The position numbers and the translations under genes were made by a program. The notes under the pieces are model-generated. The model saw only the letters and a program-made list of their open reading frames with translations. It had not been told where the DNA came from and ran no database searches. Shown here piece by piece: positions 23,169 to 35,100 of a DNA stretch of 64,000 nt (position 1 is its first letter; every line of letters begins with the position of its first letter). Source of the stretch: Amia ocellicauda (Eukaryota > Chordata > Actinopteri > Amiiformes > Amiidae). The stretch is from positions 7,729,676 to 7,793,675 of the forward strand of contig NC_089869.1 in NCBI RefSeq assembly GCF_036373705.1. Direction: 5' to 3'.

Positions 23169-26100
23169 ATGTCTGATGAACTGGATGTCCCTGAGGCAGA
23201 GGAGGACATGGAGGCCTGGGGAGATTCGACAGATGCCAAGCCAGACAGAAAAGGCCGATTCCGTCTGTTTCAAAGGTAATTTCCAGTGAGTCAGAACTGT
23301 TTCATGCAAATGTATTGTTTTACGATTATACCCACCCATATCAATCATTGATAGCCTCAGAGAGTTGTCTCCTGGCAGTTGTTGAGCTTTTTATATCGGG
23401 CTGTGTGCTAGATACAGCAGGTGTGGCAAGGTCAATGAATTTACAATAAGGCGAAATGCTTATAATGCACGTTTAAGTGATTGATAAACCTAATTAGGAA
23501 TTAAGCTGTAGTGAAACCAGAAATCGCAGTCCTTCAGGAAGAGAGCCGAGATGTTTTTCATGTTTTACTGTGTATTTCTGTAAAATAAAGCCGATTTGTT
23601 CATACGAGTACAGTTATAGGGGACCGGATGTTAAAGATTGCAGTTTAGCAATGTGCCACATGGTGTCATGAGAGTTTCTTCTCCCAGGCTGGGCCATTTT
23701 CTAGTTCTACTCCCCTAAGGTACCAGCGAGATTCAGGCAGGCTGTGTAGATACACCGATCAGCCATAACACTATGACCACTGACAGGTGAAGTGAATAAC
23801 ACTGATAACCTCGTTATCATGGCACCTGTCAGTGGGTGGGATATATTAGGCAGCAAGTGAACATTTTTTCCTCAAAGTTGATGTGTTAGAAGCAGGAAAA
23901 ATGGGCAAGTGTAGGGATCTGAGCGACTTTGACAAGGGCCAAATTGTGATGGCTAGACGACTGGGTCAGAGCATCTCCAAAACTGCAGCTCTTGTGGGGT
24001 GTTCCCGGTCTGCAGTGGTCAGTACCTATCAAAAGTGGTCCAAGGAAGGAAACGCGGTGAACCGGCAACAGGGTCATGGGTGGCCAAGGCTCACTGATGC
24101 ACGTGGGCAGCGAAGGCTGGCCCGTGTGGTCCGATCCAACAGACGAGCCACTGTAGCTCAAATTGCTGAAAAAGTGAATGCTGGTTCTGATAGAAAGGTG
24201 TCAGAACACACAGTGGATCGCTGTTTGTTGTGTATGGGTCTGCGTAGCCGCAGACCAGTCAGGGTGCCCATGCTGACCCCTGTCCACTGCCGAAAACGCC
24301 TACAATGAGCACGTGAGCATCAGAACTGGACCACGGAGCAATGGAAGAAGGTGGCCTGGTCTGATGAGTCACGAGTTCGAGGTGTTGATTTGGCCTCCAA
24401 ATTCCCCAGATCTCAATCCAATCGAGCATCTGTGGGATGTGCTGGATAAACAAGTCCAATCCATGGAGGCCCCACCTCGCAACTTACAGGACTTAAAGGA
24501 TCTGCTGCTAACGTCTTGGTGCCAGATACCACAGCACGCCTTCAGAGGTCTAGTGGAGTCCATGCCTCAACGGGTCAGGGCTGTTTTGGTGGCAGAAGGG
24601 GGACCTACATAATATTAGGCAGGTGGTCATAATGTTATGGCTGATCGGTGTATGCGGTAATGTCCTGGAGAATAATGTGTTCCTGGGGAATATATTACTT
24701 TAGTTACTCTCCTCTTGACCTGGTACAAAACTTTGAAAGCAGTCCTGGGGTCTTAAGAGGTTGTCTTCTATATAATCAACCGTACTAATTAAAAAAACAT
24801 ATATCGTATCTAAAAACACTGTTTATACAAGACATGCTACAAGCAGTGCTTTGATCTTTGACCAAATCCTTGCGACTTATGATTCTAAAATTCTCTGTCA
24901 GAATATTTAGATGTGGTTTTTAATTAAGGCCTCTGGGATCCACAGAATAAAACAATGTGTATTTATATTAAGGCAGAAACACTCATTAACTGTCTGAAAA
25001 TATATGGGAACATTATGATCTCAGAGCTAAAAAAAGAGATGAGGGAACTTGTAGGTCCAAATTGAGTTCACCTAATAAATATTCAGCTGTAGCAGAACAT
25101 CATTATCTTGTCTTGACCTGTGTTCAGAGTTTAATATTGGCACATTGTCGCAGCCATTTCATTACAATTCAAATGCATACAATGATGTAATAATGTCAGC
25201 ATTGTGTAGCTATAATTTCATAACTGGCTGAGTTTCAAATTGACTAAAAGTACATTACCTACAATTATTCTTTGTATGAAATGTAAAAACTGATATGATT
25301 TTCTGTGTGTGTTTTCTTGTTCATTGAAGCGCATCCGCAATTTCTGGGGAGAATGTAATCGAATTACTTTTTGAGAAATGAATACACATGCTGTGACTTA
25401 AGCAGGTGCTCTTATTAAAGCAAATCTCTCTCCTGAGAGTGAAAACAAAAAAGAGATTCATTTTCCACAAGGGGGTGCTGAGCTGCAAGTCCTGAGATAC
25501 GAATTTGGGGATTTTAAGCACCAATCTATTCACTTTTCTTTACATTTGTTTGTCCCATTGATTGATTTGCTTTATTAAAATCAAATATAAACACCTCTTA
25601 AACAACTCAACTGTCATTTGTGCATATCATTTGTTTTGGATATGTATGCGGTATGAATAAAGCCCACATGATTAATTAAATACATACAATTTTATTGAAA
25701 TTATTTAATTCACAGCTATACTAGTTTTTTATTATTATTAATTAGATCAGATTCTATTAGAGTGTGTAAAGGAGAGCAGTGAAGCATGTCAAAATATTAA
25801 AGGACAGAAGAGAACAGAGACTTTCTGAATCGAAGGAAGTAAGGAGACATTCTTTCACGTAGTGTGGACCCTCACTGAGCCGCAAATCAATCCCTGAGAG
25901 ATGAGGAAGCGTCCCGCACTCTTCTACAGGTAGCACTCATTGGAAGTGGTTGAGCCACATTTGAAAGCTACTTGAGAAGCCCAGAGCAGCAAATGCCCCT
26001 GTTGTTCTCTTTCCTTAGTTAAGAATACCCAGGAAACATTAGAGATCGTGTTCGACCTGATGTGTGGTTTTGATGTATGGGCTGCTTGGGTGTGCTCTAC

Positions 26101-29100
26101 ACAGTTAGAAACGATTCATTTGCTGGCATTCATCTTTAGTATCCATTACAAGAAGATGAAAAGCGAGCGAGAGGTTAATGAGAAGTATCGCAGCTAGACG
26201 AGCTCCTTTGTCTTTGGCTCTTGCTCTTTGCAGGAGAGATATGGTAACCTTAAAATAAATCCTGTGAATGGGTTGCCGTCTGTCTGTTAGCTGAAGCGAG
26301 GCAGGTGGCTTTTGTGTAGCGCTGACATGGGATTGTGATATGACTTTTTTTTTTCTCTCCCCTTCGTTCATTCTTTTGATTGTCCAAGGGCAGCTTCTGC
26401 ATAGAATCCACCAATTTAGTTTGGCACAATGAGAGGAACAATGGTCCTTAACAGTCTCAGCTAACTGGCCAGCTGGCAAAAACATTAAAGGGGCCGTGCA
26501 TCGCAAATCCCATTATGACAGGATTGAAGTCCTACTGTTCTCACCATTCACCAGGACTGAAACAGCGAAACAATGCAGTAGGTTTAGGCCTTACCTTGGG
26601 CTTACCTGACCAGGATTAACCCTTTCTAAAATGTACGGGTGCAGACAGTGTTCAAGTTCAAGTGACAAGTCAAATACAAATGGACTCGTGTCATAATTTC
26701 ACTGTTGTGTGTGTTTTGTTTATTTTTATAATCTCATACATTAGTCATTAAACATTTAATTTAATAAATAAAGCCACATTTATTCATTAAAAAATTCTGT
26801 CCAAGTTTTAAACCCCTTCAGATCATTTCAGGTGCATCCTGAATTCAGGATTCAAGTCAAAATGAAAAAAAAAAAACATTGTGGAATAATGAGTCTTTGC
26901 CTAAGCTCTAAATATTTTAATAAATCAGTGTACATTACATAATTTAATATAGCCTAGACACCTGATGCATAAAGTATAGTAATATGGGGTTGGTAAAACC
27001 ACATTTGTAAAAGAGACATAAAATACTCCATTCCTAAGGGGCTGGTGCCTTTTGTACTACAGATTTTACAGATTAGACTGGATGAATGTTTGAATGGGTC
27101 AGAGGAGTAGGCTTTTCTTGAAAGTCGAACTTTAAAAACTTAAACTGGAGTTCAGTGTACATAGATATTGGTCAGATAAGTTCAGGTGACTGAGATTTGT
27201 ATTTACATGCAGTATATCTGGACAGTAAAATCAAGAGACCATGTTAAGTGTTTTACTCACTCACTGCAAATGGTATATTTACTTCTATTTTCAGATTTGC
27301 AGTCAAAAGGAAATCTGGGTTTTATTGATTTGTATGAAATCGATGGTCTGGCACATTATTTGCTGAATAACCAGCAGAGTTTTGACAAGTCTGAGCTTCT
27401 TTTAATTGAGCATTTAACTTTTGGAATCAGTTTCTGAAGTGTGAAGCATGAAGTGTGGTCTGAAACCCCATAGCCCTGATATTTTACATCTGTCTACCGA
27501 AAATATACAGCATTATTGTAGATGGAGCCAGATGTGTTGTCTGGGTGCTTTTACATTGTCTTTTATTTAAATTAAATGAATTTGCTTTATTTCCCTGAAC
27601 ACTAATGCAATCCAGCCTGCTAAGTCTAGGGCCATTTTATTTTCAGTCCATTCCAAAGACCTGTGTAGGCTGCAAGGTAGAAAGTACCATCACCTCTAGT
27701 GGCGTTCACGTCCTTAAAGTATAGGTGTGTGACTGCATTATTATTAGTATTATTATTTATTTCTTAGCAGACGCCCTTTTCCAGGGTGACTTACAAAATA
27801 TAAACGCAATACAAAGTGCAATAATACAGTGCAGTTTAAGGCATAATACATTTTACAAATTCCAATGTACACAAGTGTATACAAGATATACAGTAAACAG
27901 TATATAAGGTCTTACATCCTAGATTGTAACGGTTATCCCTGTGTGTCTTAAACTCAGAGCTAAACAAACGTTTTCCGACTTTTGCTGGCATGTCACTGAC
28001 TGTAATGAATATTCATCGCATCCACACACGAATGTATGTACGTGTAGGTGTGTATAAACGCACAGATTTGTACGTGTGAACAATCCCTGCCCTGCCCTGA
28101 TTCTGTGCTTGTCAGCAGAGGTGCAGGAGGCCTGGATGACCTCAGCAGGTTGCTGGGTCACAGGCACTGTGTGGTTGAATAGCCCTATAGAAAAGTCCAG
28201 CATCGTTCAGTTGCTGACTCAGGGCTTTTGCATGGCCTGAGTGTGGAGCATCACGTTTCAGCCTTTATAGACTAGCGTTGAGCATGTTAGGCTCCTAGCA
28301 CGGCGACAAAGCTTTGACTTCTTTCAAAAACAGGAGAAAAAACTCTTTCAGATGCAGAGTGGTGTACCAGTGAATGAAGAACCCAGGTAGGTTTCCCACC
28401 TGCGATTGGATTCGTATGTATTTTTCCGAAAACTTCCTTTTTCTAAAATGTATTTGTATCACCTTGAATCTGGCTAATTTAAGTTTATTGTAGCCCTGCG
28501 TTTGCTGGAAATGTGTAAAACAAAGCCAGAGTAGGGAGACGGATCTCACGTGGTCTCTGTGTCGCATTGTGCCGTTCTGTTAGCAGCAGGTGTGATTGCA
28601 ATGTGATGTGGATAATGCAACTAGTTGACCTAGCTATTCTGGATGGTAGCAGATAATGTGAGTACTGTACTAACATATCCCTGGTGATCTACACAGGACA
28701 TTTATTTGTGTTTACATTAATAAATAGATATGCACTTTTCACCGAGGCCTAGGGTTTCAAACCTCAAAATGGGATGCAATGAAGTCTGTTATTTATAACG
28801 TCACTATACAACTACACGGGCAAAAAGAGCCAGATTCCATGGGCGTGGAAGGAAAGTGAACAGAGATATTTTCTGTCTGTTATTTGCTTTTGTGTGAGTT
28901 TATTTAAGTATACTCTCTGGTATTCTTGTTTATCAGAGAGCTTTGTTTGAAAGTTCAAAATAGCTGTCAGACTAAAATTCATATCTGGAACGGGAGCTTG
29001 TATTTGTATGTTCATTTCATTTCAATTATTACTTTTTACTGAAAAGTCAATATAAAATGTAAATTTGCAGCTGATCACTTTGTCTAAGCACAATCATTTG

Positions 29101-32100
29101 AATAATTTCTCAAGGTGACTGAGAGATTGAAATACTAAATTGAAGATGTTGTGTGTAGTCATTTTCCTAATTACCTTGAGATTTTTGAGTAATATCTACT
29201 GATTAGCCCACAAACTGGATATTTTTTGTAAAGAAACAGCACAGCAACCTAATCTTGAGAGATTTCTTTTCTGACCGTTTGATGTCCACTTTCTTCACGC
29301 TGAGACTTCAGTTTGGGATTTAACAATACTTTTAGTGTGACATTGTCACATACACAACTAGTCATTTTGTGCTGCCCTGGCCAAACAAGTCTACTCAGTG
29401 TCTTTATAGTCTCAACATGATTGCACCCCAAACAGTGTCTACAGGAAAGCAGTGTAAATTTGAGCTTTGTAGTAAAAGAAATGAGAACAAGTGAAATATT
29501 CCCCAGAAGAAAATCATATTATAATCTATAAATTGTTGGATGTTGTTCCAGGGAAGATTGTTGTGCAATTTCAAACATGAAATTGATGATTTGAGGTATT
29601 ATTATACAGTAACTAACTAGCTGTGATGTCTTATGTGTGATATACGCACAATTTGCTAGAATGCCGTGGAGTTAAAGCGCTGCAGATCCAAACTTCTCAT
29701 GTTGCAGAGTACCTTTCAAAATGGCACTGATCAGTTTCAATTCTGATCAACACTGATGTCTTCTTATTTAGATCAATAGTTGTAGATTGGTGCAACAGCA
29801 TTCCTCTAGTCTGTCAAGTTGCAATCTCTCTCTGTGGTGTGCTGTTTGCTGTGGGAAGTCTTTAAGCATTATTGTGAAATTAAAATATTGTGGCACTTGT
29901 ATTATGAAAAATACTAGTAAGTTTGAACAGTTTACTTTAGCCACTGCAGTGTTCGAGAGGGCGGGACAAAGGGTTAAAAGATTTCTCGTTTCAATCCCTT
30001 CGGTAAACAAGCCCAACCCTCACCTGCTTATGATCACTATGATTGAGCTCACAGTTGAGCTATTTAAGGCATCTTCTCTGACTGCATTCTTAACCGTTGC
30101 CTCAACAGTGCGTCAATGTCTGTAAAGTTGTGAGGTGTTTCCTTTCCTGTTGTTGTTACTGTAAAAAGCACACAAGCACATCTTTATCTGGTAAACAAAT
30201 GATGGCTTTTGTAATAACTGTTTATTGAGCATAACTGAAGTGTTGTAAAGAAGATCATTTTGTGTAATTGATGAGAGATGTTGCTCACTTTGAAATGCCT
30301 AAATTAGTTGTAGGCATATTTGTTGCTTATGAGGCTTTCATGATTTTGTTTTGGACTTACTCGCCTTTCAGTATGGATTTTGAAGGTCTACTTTTGCATA
30401 CTAGCCTACATGCTTTATTAGCATTGCAGCTAAGCAATTCAAAGAAAACGTTTCACCCAATCTGCTGCACATGGACTGTAACATGCAGCAATGCTTTTTG
30501 CTAAATGATCCCACAGCACTGCAAAGGTTTCTTGAGAGCTTCTTAACAATAGCGGTAGTGATACTGGTAGGCACTCCTGTAGAAGAGCTTGCACAACACT
30601 TTATATTTCTTTACTGAAAACCGCTCTCCTTACAATACACACATGAACACATGAGAGAGATTCGCTTTGGGTTAGATGCTGCACATTTAATTTATGCATG
30701 AAAAACACATGCTCCAATAATAACGTTTTAGGAAGACAAACTTCTAATTTTCCTTTTCACCATACTAATGCAATCATGAGACAATTTATGTAGCATGTGT
30801 TTCTGTAGTAGTTTTTAAAGTAGGCTTATGTTGTTCATAAATCTTTTAAATAAATATTTTTTGTTATAGCAAACATCATGTGTATACAATATCTATATAA
30901 CCGATCATGAATACCTAGTGGTTAAATAAACAGTACATGAAAAACTGGATGACACAATGTGTCATTACAATACAATAACACAGTTTTAAGAGGATTTGTT
31001 TAAAACCAGCAGTTTGTTTACTATCTGAATTAGGTGTTTTTGGATTATGGTTAAAATTATTTGTTTCATTACTGTTATTATTTTATCACAATCGGTACAT
31101 GGCATATTCGGCTACAGAGTTAAGTATACCAGACAACATTAATGTCCAGAGTGTCCAGAGAATTAGGCATGGTGTTACAGCCCTTGACATTGGGGAGTGC
31201 CGTATTTTTGATGGATTATGTGAGTCAGGATGAAAGACAGGGTCTAGGGCTGAACTTCACATTGATCAAAGATAGGGATTTCTTAAGCAAAATGTTTGGA
31301 AATGTGTCTTAGCTTTAGCCCTTTTCAAAACCCTTGAAAGTCTTTGAAAGTGTATCAACATTCCAGCTTTATTCCAGCTTCAAAGTCATTCCCTTCAGTA
31401 GGACTGTAGCCGTTCTGACCTCTGTGCAGGTAATCGAGAATATCTGATCATGTTTCGAAAGCAAGTGCTCAGTATTATGGCTAGAAAACCTCAGTTGTCT
31501 TTGCTTAGCTGAAATCAGTAGCTGACTAATGTCTTCGGCTTTCTGGTATATCACTGTAGGTTTTATATAGGTTATTAAAGTGTTTTACATTCCCATTTTT
31601 ACAGCTTAAACTGTCGTATACCTATATGGATGAGGACATTCATCTTTCTCTCCAGATTGTATGTGTGGGACACCTATTTAGATGTTTTATTGGCAGAGGG
31701 ACATGAAATGACACTCAGAAACTGTAACCTTTTGCGTCCTTCAGCTTTCACATCACAGCTTACCATTCTTAGAAACAAGGAAATTCATCTTTAGAATTAT
31801 CTGGCCTTAGTTTATGGTTTACTTCACTCAGCGCACACCTGAAATAAAATCAACTAGAATGGATACATAATGGTTAAAAAGTCTAAAGCACTATGCTGGG
31901 GGATGTATTGTAGAAAGGCTTGTTAAATATTGAATATGAATGTCAGTCAATGATCCATTGGAAGTTATTTTCTCCAACGTGCAATGTTTTGCTTCAGCTC
32001 AGAATCCTTTCTGTTTTTATTTCTTTTATAATGAATTACTTACTATTAAATCATAAACAGTAAGCATTCTCAGTTTGTTTTGTGACGTCATATTATGTAT

Positions 32101-35100
32101 GGGATGTTGGGGAAAGCAAATTCGAGTTGATTGAAACATACAGGATGAGGTATATAACCGGGTAATGTGAACATTCAGGACATTGGATATTGTTACGTTA
32201 TTTGTGGCTTCAGTGTTAATAAATGTGGTGTGCAATGCACCAATGATAAGAAGAAACATCTAAATATTTACTGTTGCCCTCTGATGTTGACAGGGACATT
32301 ATGGAACCAGTATATTGTCTACCATATGTCTGAAATGTACCTGACAAACAAGTACAATGTTAGAATAATTACACTTGTGTTTTTTTGCTTGAGCTCAGGA
32401 ACCCACTGTGGTAAATGGGAAAACCACAGCAACACACTATTTGAACTGCAGTCCCTGTTTCAGGGGACAGCTGAGCTCAGACCAGCATTAGGGAGCATTT
32501 GAGGTTTGCAACAGGAGCCGGTGTTCTTGTTTTTGAAAGAGCCCGCAGACATTGCCACTCAAAAAAAGTGAAAGAGGTCATGGAGTGAAGCTCAGTGGTT
32601 TGTGTTTTGTTTGTTTTGTGGCATAGTTGGTGAAGATCCAGTTTTAAAGCCAATTGTTAAATAACAATCTAGGGAAGGGTGGGGGGGCATTTTCTTACAG
32701 GCAGAGGATTTAAGGGAACATCTTCAACATCTGTCTAAACTACTGGATTAAAACTACTGATTCCTAATGGATCATACATGTACAATCCAAGCCATTGGGG
32801 ATGTTTTTGTACTATTTCTCTTGTGCTAGTGCAAGAAAATATTGTATAGGCATTCTGCTGCAGGTCGTTGTGAGTCTAAGCAGCTTTGGTAGCAACAGGT
32901 GATCCATGTGGGGCATGACTTCCAGGTAGTTAACTTGTCTGTGTTTTTGCTGTCTCTTTCAGTAAGAAGAAAAAGGATGGGCAAGGCCTGGAGCAGGATC
33001 TCTCTTCTGAAAGCCATTACAGAATTGTTTCACCAACATTCCAGTATAAGATGAACTACAAGCAGATTGGGAAGTGTATTATCATCAACAACAAGAACTT
33101 TGATGAGAGAACAGGTTTGTACATTTAACCATCGGACCCCAGGGTCTCAAACAGCAAGACTACTCCAGTCAGTGTCCACTCTGGGTGTTTTTAAACCAGA
33201 TATATTATTTATTTATTTGTTTTCTTTCCGTGTGTCTCAATACAGCTTAGTTTCAGGAAGACTTAGCAGAATGAAACATTAGACTATTTTGTATTTTCTT
33301 TCCTCCATTTGACATCAGATCTCATTTCTGCTTGAGGAATTAAAAACAATAGAAGTTTCGTGTCCTGCATTCACTGAAATTTTGTTTGGCCAACAGCAAA
33401 TAAGGAAAACGTCAATGCTCAATAGCTTTATATCTGCATATGCAGTGATAAACAAAAATATGATTTACCAGAAGGAATTAGATTGTGTAAACATTTTATT
33501 GTGTTTATTGTTAGTATGATTTGTTTACCTATATTCATTAAGATGAACAATAAATCAGATGATTTCACAAATTATTTTGTTACAATTTATCAAGGGTATT
33601 AATACATTTGCAGGTTGCTGTATACATGCTGTACATATAACCTCATTTCAAAAGCAAGGCTCCATATAAAGAAACCAAATTTATTGTCAATAAAGTGAAA
33701 AAAATCACTGATAACCTTTCATTTATCTTGGTTAGTTTATGGTTTGTTTTCACCTTTCCTTTGAACAAATTGACATGGCTGTCACACAGTTCACAGGTCA
33801 GGTCAGTGTGTCACTTGGACCTGGGCTGAGTTTATTTCCGGAGTAAATGTTTTTAAAGGCCTTTAAAGGTTATCATCTTGTGTTTTTCAGGAATGAATGT
33901 AAGAAATGGCACAGACCGCGATGCTGGAGAGCTCTTTAAATGCTTCAAGAGCCTGGGCTTTGATGTTTTCATTTACAATGACCAGACGTGCGAAAAAATG
34001 GAAAAGCTGCTCGAAGACGGTGAGTTCTATACAAATACCTTTGGGCCTAAAATGTATTTGCAGAGCGTCAAGGCCAACGTCAACTGAGTTTATTTCTCAA
34101 CTTCATTATCGAGTCCCAGTTTGAAGTCCAGAGGCAATTAAAGACCTGTGGGAAATCACAATAAAACAAGTACGAATCAATATGTAGGAAAAAACATGTG
34201 TTTCAGTTCTTTGATAGTCCCACAGAATATCAGCACTGCAAGTAAAGCATTACAGCATTCGTACAATCTAATTTGGTCTGAAAATGTTCTCTATCAATTT
34301 CCTTAATACGTTTCAAATCCTCCGCAGAGTTCTTTAAGTGAGAGTAGACGGGAGGAAATTATAAAGTAGTTAAAAGCTTGTCAAGTTTCTGTCGAGCTCT
34401 CCACCCAGTAGGCTGTTTAATGACTTGATATATTGAAGCCGATGATGGGAGCCATTGTCTTGTGACATTGGGTATTGTTTTCTGTACTTAGAGTAGTTTA
34501 GCAGTGAAAATAACCGTGATGTTAAAACAGCACTCCAAGCTTAAGTAACAATACCAGAGAAGAGGAGAATAAATCATTACTCTCATTTAGTCATTTAGGC
34601 TTTGTGTCCAACTTTTGCTTTTATATATTGTATACAAGGGGGGAAAAAAACTGATTGACAGATAATATAAAAGGTTTGTATTGTTCATCCCCCCTTCCTA
34701 TTAAATTTGAATGCTTTGGCTTATCCACATTAAATTGAATGCAATCATAAGGAAGGAGGTGATATGTGATGATGATATGATGATCTAATTATATAACATG
34801 CACAGGGCTCTTTGTTTTCAATAGATTTTGAGCTGATGAGTTGTTGTTTTTTATTATGAAGATTGCATCAATTTACATTATTTTCCCTCCAAAGCTCAAA
34901 TAGGTCTTTTTAAGTGCAAACAGGTGTAAACAAGACTGCAGTGCCTGTTTTAAACCAGTGATTTCATGTAATTACCCAGCATTCACTTCGGTCTTTATTG
35001 TTTACATCATTATTAGTTTTACTCAATGTACACCTTTTCTTCCCCTCCCTATTGTTTAACTAATTTATTTATATGAGTTGAACGAATTAGATTTTACAAC

